64,000 nucleotides of DNA from Heyndrickxia sporothermodurans (GTDB lineage Bacteria > Bacillota > Bacilli > Bacillales > Bacillaceae_C). The position numbers and the translations under genes were made by a program. Of the stretch, positions 8,390 through 16,882 are shown one piece after another. The notes under the pieces were generated by a model. It made no database searches. It worked only from the letters and a program-made list of their open reading frames with translations, and was not told the origin of the DNA. Numbering within the stretch: position 1 is the stretch's first letter; each line of letters starts with the position of its first letter. The stretch covers positions 614,001 through 678,000 of the forward strand of contig CP066701.1 in the NCBI GenBank assembly GCA_016756695.1, in the 5' to 3' direction.

Positions 8390-8794
8390 TTAATACTCTT
8401 CCTCTGATTCCCAAATCTCGACTCCAATGCCAGGATTAAAAGAATAGATTTTTTTGCTATGAACCTCGTAAACTTGGTTATCATCTTTCCAAGCGATTTT
8501 ATTTAAACTGTCAAATAACCCTTTTATGAGATTATCAATATCTGGTTTTGACTTATGGATTGCCCCGTTATATCGTTCCTTCTTCTTTTGACTCCAACTG
8601 TTAGGGATGGGCATGTAGAAGGTAATATCGGCTAATATCGGATTTGCAGATGGCATTTTAATATGTTGTTTCGCTAAAAGGGCAATATGTTGTTTATATG
8701 TAAAGTATCTCTTTGCCCTCTCATCAACAAATTTCTGTTTCTGAGTTGTTCGTACAGCCCCCATCGGAACGATAGGGATGAATAATTTATGCAT
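8390..8794 (-). CDS. rusA: RusA-family Holliday junction resolvase
   Basis: A 134-residue endonuclease that cuts Holliday junctions in phage recombination and replication intermediates. The RusA signature is clear: KPDIDNLIKGLFDSLN supplies the clustered Asp residues that bind Mg2+ (D-x-D-N...D), followed by AWKDDNQVYEVHSKKIY. The length agrees with the family (about 120-140). It lies downstream of the RecT and DnaD/DnaC genes, the order of the skin/PBSX-like early region where YqaN is the equivalent. It probably works on intermediates formed by RecT. Confidence 0.9.
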   Translation of the reverse strand: MHKLFIPIVPMGAVRTTQKQKFVDERAKRYFTYKQHIALLAKQHIKMPSANPILADITFYMPIPNSWSQKKKERYNGAIHKSKPDIDNLIKGLFDSLNKIAWKDDNQVYEVHSKKIYSFNPGIGVEIWESEEEY

Positions 8795-8802
8795 TAGAAA
8801 TT

Positions 8803-8949
8803 TTACTCCTTCACAAAATCATCTATCTTCAATTGTCCTTCTGGTGGTTGGTTTTCGAGATTTTTAATCTTTGTTTCGCAAACAGGTCCGATACCACGCT
8901 CGATGCTCCGTTTGCTTTTTAATGGGCGGTTACAGATTGGACAGTTCAT
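8803..8949 (-). CDS. DUF6011-like zinc-ribbon microprotein
   Basis: A 48-residue protein starting MNCPICNRPLKSKRSIERGIG at 8949, preceded by GGAGGGAGATC. The pattern CPxC ... RGIGPVC is a one-knuckle zinc ribbon typical of DUF6011 and related phage proteins (C-x2-C-x20-G-x-G-P-x-C). The C-terminus is acidic. It stops 9 bp before the RusA start. Confidence 0.7.
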   Translation of the reverse strand: MNCPICNRPLKSKRSIERGIGPVCETKIKNLENQPPEGQLKIDDFVKE

Positions 8950-8982
8950 GATCTCCCTCCTTTTTAGTGTTTATTGAGTGAA

Positions 8983-9705
8983 TCAATTTGCGTACCTCCA
9001 AATATATCCACCGGCGGTTTTTATCCTTCCTGTGGCGCAATGGACGATGGTTGATATTCCGTTAATTTCTTTAGCTTCCGCTACACTCTCATAAACACTT
9101 AGAATTTCCATAGTGGTAGGATCAATCTTGCATACCGGCTTGCGATGACAGAGTTTGACTTTTAATCGCTCTTTTTTAATCGCTACTGTTTTTCCGTTAT
9201 ATTCATCCACAAATGCCCATGAATAACCGCCAGCATAATTTCTTTGCATGGCGCATACTTTACTTATTGCCCCATCATCAATTCCAAGTTCGTTTTTAAC
9301 TGCAGATATACTAGGAAATTTTCTTAGTGGTTTAAACGTATTTTTCTCTAACATATACACAGCCCTTACCGTATTACCTAATACGTAACAGGAATGAAGT
9401 GCATTTTCACTTTGTGTTACAATTTCTAAATTATCTAACCAATTATTCTCCTTGTTTCCGTCTTTATGATTAACAACCATTTCTTCATCAATTTCACCAA
9501 TAAATGATTGGGCTACTAATCTGTGAACGAAAACTTGTTTAAGATGACCATTTCTCATCAGGTTGATTCTTGGATAACCTCTTTCTCCCAGGAATGTTTT
9601 TAAAATCGCAGGTTTTCCATTGTCTTTAAGAGACATTACACGACCTTTGTTACTGATCATATATTCACCTTCATAACCAATAACATCACGCCATTCTTCT
9701 TTCAT
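8983..9705 (-). CDS. NUMOD4-HNH homing endonuclease
   Basis: A 240-residue free-standing endonuclease. NUMOD4 spans about 4-50 (EWRDVIGYEGEYMISNKGRV), the HNH core about 60-115 (VHRLVAQSFIG, VVNHKDGNKENNWLDNLEIV), and the C-terminal half holds NUMOD1-like helix-turn-helix units (CKIDPTTMEILSVYESVAEA). HNH genes of this class insert between phage genes and often target the neighbouring sequence. It sits between the dUTPase and the DUF6011 gene with only 2 bp to dUTPase. Confidence 0.9.
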   Translation of the reverse strand: MKEEWRDVIGYEGEYMISNKGRVMSLKDNGKPAILKTFLGERGYPRINLMRNGHLKQVFVHRLVAQSFIGEIDEEMVVNHKDGNKENNWLDNLEIVTQSENALHSCYVLGNTVRAVYMLEKNTFKPLRKFPSISAVKNELGIDDGAISKVCAMQRNYAGGYSWAFVDEYNGKTVAIKKERLKVKLCHRKPVCKIDPTTMEILSVYESVAEAKEINGISTIVHCATGRIKTAGGYIWRYAN

Positions 9706-9707
9706 AA

Positions 9708-10316
9708 TCAGTAGACCCCCGAATCTTGCCGTTGATAATTGACTTCATGTTTACCCCAATACGCTTCCTCGATTTGATCTAACGTAAATCCAAAACCATT
9801 AATTCCGATATTCAAGAACAAAATCCACGCTGTACGGAACCAGTACTGTTTCTGTGGAAATCCGAATTTTTCTTTCCACTTTTCATTTTTTTCTTCACTA
9901 GGATTTTCGAAATAAGATTTGTTAATGAAATAAGTCATTTCAAGGAATATTCCTGTTAAACCTCCGTCAAACTCTTCAACGTCTAGTTGTTCCATGTAGA
10001 CATAGAGTGCATCCTGCCAACCCTTTTGATTAGCAATCGAAAGGAAGAAATGGACAGCATCTGCGAATTCCTCAAGTAGTGGGTTTACTTCTCTAGAAAA
10101 TTCATTACCCAAACAAGGGATAACATGTTTTGAAGTTCTTGGTTCCCTATCATCACTCCAATGTTTAAACCAGCGCCCCTCATTTGCGAATTCCGCTAAT
10201 TCCACTTGCAAGGCAAGAAACGTATTCGGAACAAGATCAACACCCTGCAATGCTTTTTTCTCAACGATATATTTATCTAATTCGGCTTGTGCCGTTAACA
10301 TTTTATCTAAGTTCAT
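9708..10316 (-). CDS. dimeric dUTPase (all-alpha MazG-like superfamily)
   Basis: A 202-residue protein converting dUTP to dUMP, which keeps uracil out of phage DNA. ATG 10316 is chosen because GAGGAGTAGAATC precedes it. The metal-binding pattern of all-alpha dUTPases is visible: LALQVELAEFANEGRWFKHW (ExxE near residue 36) and LEEFADAVHFFLSIANQKGW (ExxxD). Length and helix layout fit the dUTPase_2 family of Gram-positive phages. Confidence 0.88.
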   Translation of the reverse strand: MNLDKMLTAQAELDKYIVEKKALQGVDLVPNTFLALQVELAEFANEGRWFKHWSDDREPRTSKHVIPCLGNEFSREVNPLLEEFADAVHFFLSIANQKGWQDALYVYMEQLDVEEFDGGLTGIFLEMTYFINKSYFENPSEEKNEKWKEKFGFPQKQYWFRTAWILFLNIGINGFGFTLDQIEEAYWGKHEVNYQRQDSGVY

Positions 10317-10338
10317 GATTCTACTCCTCTCTTTCTCC

Positions 10339-10644
10339 TCAGAGCCATTCCCCACAAATCATGCATTCATCATGGTCAGGTTGCATAACATATTCCCCTG
10401 GTATTGTGCTCCATACTTCATTTACGACTGGATGGTGACAAATTGGTTTGAATGCTTCATAACGTTTTCGTGAAGATTCATTACGATATTTGCATTTTGG
10501 GCAATAAATATTTTCATTAGCTGAAACATATTTTCCGTAACCAAACACGAATCGTTTAAGATAATAAACATCACCTTTTTTGAAGCATTGGTCACATTGG
10601 CAGCACGTTCTTTTCAATTTTCTTGAGGCTACTTTCCTTTTCAT
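10339..10644 (-). CDS. phage zinc-finger protein (101 aa)
   Basis: A 101-residue basic, Cys-rich protein. It has four Cys clusters, CCQCDQC (14-20), CPKC (48-51), CHH (about 69) and CMIC (95-98), enough for two zinc knuckles. The N-terminal MKRKVASRKLKR is strongly basic, suggesting nucleic acid binding. Related proteins occur in early regions of Bacillus phages. No function is known to me. Confidence 0.65.
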   Translation of the reverse strand: MKRKVASRKLKRTCCQCDQCFKKGDVYYLKRFVFGYGKYVSANENIYCPKCKYRNESSRKRYEAFKPICHHPVVNEVWSTIPGEYVMQPDHDECMICGEWL

Positions 10645-10653
10645 TTCATCACC

Positions 10654-10809
10654 TCACGAATTTTGTATCCTATGCATGGTTAAAACATACTTAAGAGTCT
10701 GATAATCTAGTTGATAGATAGATTTATTTTGGTAGTCTGTGATGTTAGCCTTCTCTAGTTGAGTGATAATGAAATTGCGCTTCATTACTGCTTCATAGAG
10801 TAGCCCCAT
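10654..10809 (-). CDS. FbpA-like small protein (51 aa)
   Basis: A 51-residue helical protein starting MGLLYEAVMKRNFIITQLEK. Its ATG at 10809 overlaps the stop of the preceding gene (TGATG), indicating coupling. The layout xxLxEAVxKRxxIIxxLxxxxIxxxxxxxxYQLxxxxLxxxL resembles the Fur-regulated basic protein A family and its phage relatives. The match is by pattern only. Confidence 0.5.
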   Translation of the reverse strand: MGLLYEAVMKRNFIITQLEKANITDYQNKSIYQLDYQTLKYVLTMHRIQNS

Positions 10810-10991
10810 CAAACAGCCTCCTTCACGGCAGATAGTATTGCGAGTACTTCTGCCCGCTTTTGATCTAATACCATGTTTTCTTGGTTAATAAGTTCTTGTG
10901 GTTTAGGGCCACATACTGGACACGTTTTAATCTCAATAGAGTAATCGTTAAATGTATGTACAACGTGTCGACCATTGCATAAATTACACAT
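10809..10991 (-). CDS. zinc-knuckle phage microprotein (60 aa)
   Basis: A 60-residue protein starting MCNLCNGRHVVHTF with two CxxC motifs (CNLC, CPVC), a compact zinc ribbon, followed by a helical tail (KRAEVLAILSAVKEAV). The start overlaps the 3' end of the helicase loader gene. The DnaC-like neighbour carries a very similar CPTCKDKGF ribbon, so this may be an accessory to primosome assembly, but that is inference. Confidence 0.6.
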   Translation of the reverse strand: MCNLCNGRHVVHTFNDYSIEIKTCPVCGPKPQELINQENMVLDQKRAEVLAILSAVKEAV

Positions 10992-11862
10992 TAGCTAGTC
11001 CCTCCAATCGATGATTCAGTACGTTTCTATCACCTTTAATTACTACCGTATAATCTTTACTCATTTGATAGATTCGAGTGCCTAGCGCCTCGTCTATGTC
11101 ACAAAGATCATCAACCGTTTTTTCAGAAGAGATCATGATCGGAAGGTAATTAAGATAGCGATAATTTATAACTCCAAACATTTGCTCAAGCTGAAACGGT
11201 GTAGGGAAATCTCTGCCCTTGAATAGATCGTCTATGAAAAGCACGCCTACTCGTTTCATTTTCGTGATTTTTTCCTCCAGAAGGTTAAAATCATCTTTCA
11301 GATCGTTAAACCCTTCTACAAACGGGAAATACAACACACTGATTTGCTTTTTCTGTATCAAATTATTAGCCAAAGCTGTAAGCAAATGTGTTTTCCCTGA
11401 ACCCGGTTGACCCAACAAGCTAATACTGTTACAACGATTGCCTTTAATTCGGTCAAAATCTTTGTAGTAATCAACCGCGCAACCGTATGCCTCATGTATT
11501 AATTCGTGTTTACCTTCTAACGAAAAACTACCAAAAGACATTTTCTTAAATTCGTCCGTAATCTCACTGAATTTCATAAGGTGATCTGATTGTCGTTTTT
11601 TAGAGCAAGTGCAATCTTTGAGTAGTTCAATCATTTTAGGTGTCCCATTCGGCCATGTTTTTTGCAAGCCATCCTCGTTAAGTTCGGGTTCTTTTACGAG
11701 TAAAAATCCTTTATCCTTGCAAGTAGGACAGTTATACTGACTTGCGTTTTCCGAGTCGCCCGACTTGTCCACCTGTGATCGATTCTCCGCTTTGTTTTGT
11801 AGGTCTGCTAGGACTTCTGCGATACTGGTGAATCTTCGCTCCACTGTCATTCTCCTTTCCAT
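10984..11862 (-). CDS. DnaC-like replicative helicase loader
   Basis: An AAA+ ATPase of up to 292 residues that would load the host replicative helicase at the phage origin. An N-terminal zinc ribbon (CPTCKDKGFLL ... CTCSKKRQ) is followed by the ATPase core: Walker A GQPGSGKTH (about 151-159), Walker B VGVLFIDDLFKG (about 205) and an Arg-containing sensor region near the end (LGTRIYQMS). ATG 11862 has no good ribosome site; GTG 11844, 7 bp behind AAGGAG, is a better start and gives 286 residues. The 5' end overlaps the initiator gene by more than 100 bp. This is the equivalent of YqaM of the skin element. Confidence 0.88.
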   Translation of the reverse strand: MERRMTVERRFTSIAEVLADLQNKAENRSQVDKSGDSENASQYNCPTCKDKGFLLVKEPELNEDGLQKTWPNGTPKMIELLKDCTCSKKRQSDHLMKFSEITDEFKKMSFGSFSLEGKHELIHEAYGCAVDYYKDFDRIKGNRCNSISLLGQPGSGKTHLLTALANNLIQKKQISVLYFPFVEGFNDLKDDFNLLEEKITKMKRVGVLFIDDLFKGRDFPTPFQLEQMFGVINYRYLNYLPIMISSEKTVDDLCDIDEALGTRIYQMSKDYTVVIKGDRNVLNHRLEGLANV

Positions 11863-12556
11863 TAAGATTTTCTAAGTCTGCAACTGTTTTTATAGACTTC
11901 TTTTTCCAGTCGACTAGTTTTTTATAGACATATTTCCATGTACGACCATTTCCTCGAGCTGCATCCTTTATGGCTTCTATAATCATTTCTTCTGGTTGTT
12001 CAAAGCCAAAATTTGTAATGACGTCATCTATGTCGTCACGAAGAAATTCTGTGATATCTTCTTCTTTCAAAATTTCACTTTTTTGCAGGAGTTCTAAAAT
12101 CCGATTCACAAGCGCGCCTCCTTCATCCTCTTTATTCTTTTTGTTTATGTTTAGTTTATGTTTAATTAATGCGGAACTAACTCCGGAACTAACTCCGGAA
12201 CAAAGTGCGGAACTAACTCCGGAACTATCTGCGGAAAAAATTTCCGACCTTTGTTTTAGTTCGGAATTATTTTCCGTACCATAAAAAGATATTATTTTGT
12301 ATACAGGAGCCTTTCCTTTCCTAGATGCGAAGTCAATCCTTCCTTTTTGTTTCAATTCATTTCTTACTTTTCGAAGGGTACGATCTGTTAATCCTGTCTT
12401 GACGCATAGCACCGATTCAGCCACCGTAAATGTTTCTATCCATCCAGCCTTATTATTTATGTGCATGAGTGCGTACCATAAATTAATTGCTGATGGTGAT
12501 AGGTCATTTAGTTCGAGCCAATCATAGAACGCGTTCATTTCTTTGATGTAATTCAT
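11732..12556 (-). CDS. DnaD-like phage replication initiator
   Basis: A 274-residue initiator (YqaL-like position). The N-terminal 95 residues form a winged-helix domain (LSPSAINLWYALMHINNKAGW, LTDRTLRKVRNELKQKGRIDF). A Ser/Gly/Val linker of repeated SGVSSAL units follows (about 112-135), then a DnaD_2/DnaB-like C-terminal domain with VITNFGFEQPEEMIIEAI and GRTWKYVYKKLVDW. ATG 12556 is used, behind GGGGAGAGTAGATCTC. The linker is encoded by six 12-bp repeats (12171-12242) that look like iterons, so the gene probably contains the origin it recognises, as lambda O does. Confidence 0.85.
   Translation of the reverse strand: MNYIKEMNAFYDWLELNDLSPSAINLWYALMHINNKAGWIETFTVAESVLCVKTGLTDRTLRKVRNELKQKGRIDFASRKGKAPVYKIISFYGTENNSELKQRSEIFSADSSGVSSALCSGVSSGVSSALIKHKLNINKKNKEDEGGALVNRILELLQKSEILKEEDITEFLRDDIDDVITNFGFEQPEEMIIEAIKDAARGNGRTWKYVYKKLVDWKKKSIKTVADLENLNGKENDSGAKIHQYRRSPSRPTKQSGESITGGQVGRLGKRKSV
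12140..12242. other. candidate phage replication origin: six 12-bp iterons plus AT-rich flank
   Basis: Inside the initiator gene the core CGGAA(C/A) recurs with exact 12-bp spacing at 12172, 12184, 12196, 12208, 12220 and 12232, as (G/C)CGGAACTAACT variants. Immediately to the left lies an AT-only stretch with GTTTATGTTTA repeated twice (about 12141-12163), suitable as a DNA-unwinding element. Iterons within the initiator gene beside an AT-rich segment are the lambda O and SPP1/A118 arrangement. The same repeat also encodes a 4-residue protein repeat, so protein-level selection is an alternative explanation. Confidence 0.6.
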
Positions 12557-12680
12557 GAGATCTACTCTCCCCTTCTCTTTCCTCACATTCACCAGAACAA
12601 AAAGCATCCCCATCCGTACAATAAAAATTATTACCGCATCCAGAGCAAACGCTTGTTATTCCAACTGCATCCACACTCAT
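12522..12680 (-). CDS. Cys-rich phage microprotein (52 aa)
   Basis: A 52-residue protein with ATG 12680 directly behind AGAGGAGGGA, one of the best ribosome sites of the operon. It contains CSGCGNNFYC and CSGEC, a four- to five-cysteine zinc knuckle, followed by a charged tail. Its 3' end overlaps the initiator start by 35 bp, so it may couple translation of the initiator. Confidence 0.6.
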   Translation of the reverse strand: MSVDAVGITSVCSGCGNNFYCTDGDAFCSGECEEREGESRSHELHQRNERVL

Positions 12681-12763
12681 TCCCTCCTCTCGCATATAGC
12701 AAATCCATCTTTTAAACTTTTAACGGAATAATGCGGATAATGACGCATATACTGTAGTACAAG

Positions 12764-13465
12764 CTAAGGTATGAATACGAGTTTTCCAGTTAGTGCTTGT
12801 ACCTCTTTCTTGAATAAATTAGCATCACTATTTGAATCACTTAAATGCAGCATCCATATCTCTTGGACCTTTTTTAGATCATTTGCCTTAAGAAATTCTT
12901 TGAAGTTCTCTAGGCTCATATGGGATTTTATAAGGCGCCTTTTCATTAGTTTTGGCGTTCTACCATTTGCGATATTTTCATCTAAAATTTTCATAGAGTA
13001 GTTACATTCAACTAATATATGGGTAAGACCCTGGAACCGATATTTGATGTAATAAGTGTCAGTCGCAAATAAAATCTTTTCTCCTGTTTGATTTGCTAGG
13101 AGGAAACCGAATGGCTCCGATACGTCATGCTGAACATCAAAAGGCAAAATGGTCCACGTCCCAATTTGAAACTGTTCCTTCGCCTTCACCTGCTTAATTC
13201 GATGGTGCTGAAAATTAATTGCTCCTGCAGTTCCCTCCGACATGTAGCAATCAATTCCTGCTTTAAGTACTTCTTTTATGGCTTTACAGTGATCTCCATG
13301 CTCATGGGTCACAAGGCAACCCGCTATATTTGATGTTTGGAAATTCAATTGTCTTTGAACCTCTTTAAATCTGATTCCTGCCTCCAGTAGCAAAGGAGTG
13401 CTACCATCTGTAATGTAGTAGCAATTCCCTGCACTAGAGCTTCCAAATGCTTTGATTTCAATCAT
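12764..13465 (-). CDS. MBL-fold metallo-hydrolase
   Basis: A 233-residue metallo-beta-lactamase-fold protein related to the YycJ/WalJ exonuclease-like group. The metal-binding signature THEHGDH lies near residue 54, later ligands are in VQHDVSEPFGF (about 113) and LFATDTYY (about 133), and a final His is in MLHLSDSN (about 208). In Gram-positive phages this gene usually follows recT and may act as a nuclease in recombination. It overlaps recT by 1 bp (13465). Confidence 0.85.
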   Translation of the reverse strand: MIEIKAFGSSSAGNCYYITDGSTPLLLEAGIRFKEVQRQLNFQTSNIAGCLVTHEHGDHCKAIKEVLKAGIDCYMSEGTAGAINFQHHRIKQVKAKEQFQIGTWTILPFDVQHDVSEPFGFLLANQTGEKILFATDTYYIKYRFQGLTHILVECNYSMKILDENIANGRTPKLMKRRLIKSHMSLENFKEFLKANDLKKVQEIWMLHLSDSNSDANLFKKEVQALTGKLVFIP

Positions 13466-14397
13466 TAGAATCCCGGTCCATTTGGTCCAGTGGTTGCGTA
13501 TTCCATTTGTTCTTGTTGAGATTGTAGGACATCCATCTGCTGAGAAGTATTATCCTCAATCTGTTTTGGCTCTTCCGGATCCACTTCATATTCAACATCG
13601 ATAATTTCACTATTTGCATTCTGTTGAATCTCCTCATGAACTCGCGCTTCTTCCGCCGCTTCATCTGAACGATTAATATGTTGCATTACTAGGCTGCTGT
13701 CATCCGAAGAATTAAGGAATTTCTTACAGGCGCGATTGATGACTGTTTTTTTCGCCATTTCCTGTTTGAATTCATCGTGTGTACTCCCTTTTTTCTCTGA
13801 AGCCTGATCCTTCCCCCAAAACTGTGCTTTTGACCATGCCTTACGTAATTCTTCAATGGTCATTAATTCTGTGTAAATTTCGTTTTCTTTTGTAATGATG
13901 GTGCAGTACGCTCCAATTATGTTCTCTTTGTTTATGCTTCCGAATTTTTGCTTGTGTGATAAATTGATAATTTTACCGTTCTGAATTTCATAATTTACCT
14001 CATCACCCTCATAAATGGGCATTGCATTAATTTCCTTTACTCCTGCAACACGTTTAGTAACTGCCATGGTACCCATATATGAACGTTGGAAAGTGAGTTG
14101 ATTTCCATAAGCTATAAAGTATCCTTGCTTCTTTGCTGGATTAAGACCTTGAACAACCATATCCAATAAGCTATTGGCGATACTTTCTTTTGTGCAAACC
14201 TCTAGTACAGGGCGATTTCCATCATTTTTACTTGTTTTAATGTTTTGAAGCATTAGATAAGCTGATTTCAGAGCATTCTCAGGTGAGTAAGCAGGAGGAA
14301 AATGAATTTCCCCGTTCTGCTGGAATTGTTGAACCTTAGCTGTTACCTGCTCGACAACTGTATTTTTCTTTGTTGTAACTTGATTTTGATTACTCAT
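13465..14397 (-). CDS. recT: RecT single-strand annealing protein
   Basis: A 310-residue recombinase that anneals complementary single strands. The RecT family core is visible at about 30-240: NALKSAYLMLQN, LLDMVVQGLNPAKKQGYFIAYGNQLTFQRSYMGTMAVTK (quoted in parts across residues 78-117), EGDEVNYEIQNG and WIxKxxxxR-like KKTVINRACKKFLNSSDDS. An acidic tail typical of the family follows from about 250. It is overlapped by its neighbours on both sides (ATGA at 14394-14397), so it is part of the tight recombination cassette with the SbcC-like ATPase and the MBL protein. Confidence 0.92.
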   Translation of the reverse strand: MSNQNQVTTKKNTVVEQVTAKVQQFQQNGEIHFPPAYSPENALKSAYLMLQNIKTSKNDGNRPVLEVCTKESIANSLLDMVVQGLNPAKKQGYFIAYGNQLTFQRSYMGTMAVTKRVAGVKEINAMPIYEGDEVNYEIQNGKIINLSHKQKFGSINKENIIGAYCTIITKENEIYTELMTIEELRKAWSKAQFWGKDQASEKKGSTHDEFKQEMAKKTVINRACKKFLNSSDDSSLVMQHINRSDEAAEEARVHEEIQQNANSEIIDVEYEVDPEEPKQIEDNTSQQMDVLQSQQEQMEYATTGPNGPGF

Positions 14398-14636
14398 TCC
14401 TTTTCCTCCAGTACTGTAATTTTTAAAGCCTCATCCGCAAATTCGAAATTCTCCATATGCACTTTTTTGATTTTCTCCCCTTGATCATTAACAAGGGATA
14501 TATAGTTACCATTAATATCTTTAACTAGGAATAATCTGTCCCAATGATGACCATCTACATCAAAACCTTTAATTCTTATGGCTTTGCCTAACAACTTCGG
14601 ATTAAAAACTTTTGATTCTACGAAGGTATCCATCAA
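14394..14636 (-). CDS. small protein between the SbcC-like ATPase and RecT genes
   Basis: An 80-residue protein starting MMDTFVESKVFNPKLLGK. It is beta-rich (WDRLFLVKDINGNYISLVND, KIKKVHMENFEF) and ends with acidic residues. Both ends overlap neighbours by 4 bp, showing translational coupling inside the recombination cassette. Family unknown. A structural or regulatory partner of the ATPase or RecT is suggested only by position. Confidence 0.6.
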   Translation of the reverse strand: MMDTFVESKVFNPKLLGKAIRIKGFDVDGHHWDRLFLVKDINGNYISLVNDQGEKIKKVHMENFEFADEALKITVLEEKE

Positions 14637-16615
14637 ATAGCCTCCTTCATCGAATCCTGATTTTCTACACGAAGTACCTTGTCCTTTTCAGATACAACTA
14701 AGCTAATAGTCTGTGACTTTGTATCAATCAACTTAGTGACAGCTTCACGGTTATCAATAAAGATTGGAGCCAGTAATCCGTAATGCTCTGACAAAGTATT
14801 TATGATGTCTAATCCGACATTAATTCTTGCTGCATTATTTAGGCCCGAATCATACGGAACACCTTTGAAAGTGGTAACGCATGTCTCTTTTAAGCCGCCG
14901 TTGATCTGTTCCTCAAACAATTTGAATCGAGCATATTTAAACTTTGAATTGATTTTATCCTCGAGTAAATTGACCTTGGTACGGATAAATTCTTCTGTAA
15001 GGAAAAGTTCCTTTTCTAAGTTTTCATATTCAGCTGCAAGCTTTCTTTCCTGCTGGGTAAGTTCATCAATACGCTTTTGAGATTGTTCAACGATTGAAAA
15101 CTTGTTTAAATCTTGCTGGTATCGATCGCGCTCTGTTTTAAGATTGAAAATTTCTAGATGAATTGCTGAAATCGATTCTTCTGCAGAAACCTTAAGCTCA
15201 TTTATTTTTTTCTCAAGGTTCGATTTTTCTTGAAGTTTCGCGACATATTGAGCGTTTTCTGTAATATCAACAATGCTGCCTTCAAGTGTTCTAAGCTGTT
15301 CATTAAGTTTAGAAAGAAGGGCTTGCTTTTCTGCAATTTGTCCGTTCAATCTCTCATATTCTTTAGAAAGGTTTTCGTTATCCGAAATGTACTTTTGCTT
15401 TTGATCGTTGCCTTGTTTCCCTTTTGCATTGATATCTTCAAGCTTTTTAGCTTTTGTAAGATTAAATTGGGAAAGTGCTTTATCTCTTGCAGCTGACACT
15501 TGTTCTTCTGGAAGTTCTTGTCCACATGTTGGACACTCGCAAGCATCATTATGAGTGAATTCTTGGCTGTTAACTTCATGCCATTCTTCACGCAATTTAA
15601 CCAAAATATCTTCAATCCGCTTGATATTTTCATCGTTAGACCGCTTTTGATATTTCAAGTTTTCGAGCTTGGAATTTAATATAGAAACATTCGATTGTTC
15701 TTCTTGGATCCGAGCTTTTAATCTATAAACTTCATCTTTTGATCCGGATTCGTGGTCCTGCATAATTCGAAGGAGTTCGATTTCAATTTCTTGCTTTTCC
15801 TTTTGTAGTTGAGTGATTGCACTACCATTTCGAATATTGCTGATTAAGTCCGTTTTTTCATCAATATCTTTATTAATTTGATTAATAGCACCTTCTAGAA
15901 TTTGTTTGTTTAATCCGTTTAAATCGGGTAATCCGTGATTAATTTCATCGATTCGCACTGGTATTTTTTCTAGTTGCTCATTGATTTCTTTCCGCTTTGA
16001 ACCAATAACTCTTCGATGATCTTCGATGCTTCGGCCATTTAAAATTGCTGGCAGTTCTACTAATGATTTATTTGATGAAATGACTTCTTCATCAGAAATA
16101 TTTCCGCAAACTTGAAGCAGCGTATCCCGTTTCTGTTCTCTTTTTAATTGCTCATTGAAATAAGTAGGACTGGTAAGGAGCTTGAAAACATCTTCCTTAA
16201 TAATTTCTGCTATTTTTCCTTCATACTCTTTTTTCTTACTTGGAACTCCATCGACATAGTAATCGGTTGTATGTCCTGTGAATTCGGATTGTGCAGATCC
16301 GCGTTTTTTTGTCCATTTTTCCGTGTAGACTTTTTTTAACGTCAAAGGTCTACCATCGATTAACAATTTTGCTTCAACCTCATGATCTAATCCATGAAGT
16401 TCATTGCCTTTGGAATCAAGAGTTTTGATTGCAAAATCCTTTTTGTTTTGACTATCTTTATCGAAAAGCACCCACAAAAATCCATCTTGCAAGGTAGTCT
16501 TACCAGTACCGTTATCTCCAAAAGTGCTCACATCTTCCCCATTAGCCTGTAAGGAGAAATTCTTTATCCCTTTGAAATTTTTTAAATTTAATTCCAGCAA
16601 TTTAATAACTTTCAC
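14633..16615 (-). CDS. SbcC/RecF-like AAA ATPase of the phage recombination cassette
   Basis: A 660-residue SMC-like ATPase. The N-terminal half-domain has Walker A FGDNGTGKTTLQ (about 33-44). Two long coiled coils (about 215-330 and 400-540) flank a zinc-hook-like CPTCGQEL at about 367, as in Rad50/SbcC. The C-terminal part has the fold-closing region GVPYDSGLNNAARINVGLDI and PIFIDNREAVTKL as Walker B. Such ATPases replace or assist the exonuclease partner of RecT in many Gram-positive phages. The start ATG 16615 follows GTGGAGGGATAA. Confidence 0.87.
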   Translation of the reverse strand: MKVIKLLELNLKNFKGIKNFSLQANGEDVSTFGDNGTGKTTLQDGFLWVLFDKDSQNKKDFAIKTLDSKGNELHGLDHEVEAKLLIDGRPLTLKKVYTEKWTKKRGSAQSEFTGHTTDYYVDGVPSKKKEYEGKIAEIIKEDVFKLLTSPTYFNEQLKREQKRDTLLQVCGNISDEEVISSNKSLVELPAILNGRSIEDHRRVIGSKRKEINEQLEKIPVRIDEINHGLPDLNGLNKQILEGAINQINKDIDEKTDLISNIRNGSAITQLQKEKQEIEIELLRIMQDHESGSKDEVYRLKARIQEEQSNVSILNSKLENLKYQKRSNDENIKRIEDILVKLREEWHEVNSQEFTHNDACECPTCGQELPEEQVSAARDKALSQFNLTKAKKLEDINAKGKQGNDQKQKYISDNENLSKEYERLNGQIAEKQALLSKLNEQLRTLEGSIVDITENAQYVAKLQEKSNLEKKINELKVSAEESISAIHLEIFNLKTERDRYQQDLNKFSIVEQSQKRIDELTQQERKLAAEYENLEKELFLTEEFIRTKVNLLEDKINSKFKYARFKLFEEQINGGLKETCVTTFKGVPYDSGLNNAARINVGLDIINTLSEHYGLLAPIFIDNREAVTKLIDTKSQTISLVVSEKDKVLRVENQDSMKEAI

Positions 16616-16693
16616 ATTTATCCCTCCACTTGATGCCGACTATAAAATCAGTTATAATCGGCTTATAATATGATGTTTTTAATTGATGACACG

Positions 16694-16882
16694 TTAGCCG
16701 ACGTGTCTTTTGTTTTGCCTGAAATCAAAATCCAATGTTTCATAAATTTCTTTCATTTCCTCATAAGCCCGAGACCCATCTAAAGTAGCTTGGTGTTTCT
16801 TCAGCCATTTGTATATTGATTCAGTAACACTTGTAGTAGGTTCGTAAATCGGCCCATCTTTCGTATCAAACAATTTGACCAT
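16694..16882 (-). CDS. small phage protein of unknown function (62 aa)
   Basis: ATG 16882, preceded by GGAAGGGA, gives 62 residues starting MVKLFDTKDGPIYEP; an upstream in-frame ATG at 16906 lacks a comparable ribosome site. The C-terminal half is a charged helix (SRAYEEMKEIYETLDFDF). The 5' end overlaps the 3' end of the zinc-ribbon gene at 16866-17015. Confidence 0.5.
   Translation of the reverse strand: MVKLFDTKDGPIYEPTTSVTESIYKWLKKHQATLDGSRAYEEMKEIYETLDFDFRQNKRHVG

Noticed and set aside
12677-12748. A 23-codon frame (starting MRHYPHYS) before the Cys-rich microprotein
   Set aside because: Too short and without a ribosome site, although its stop overlaps the next start; not supported enough.
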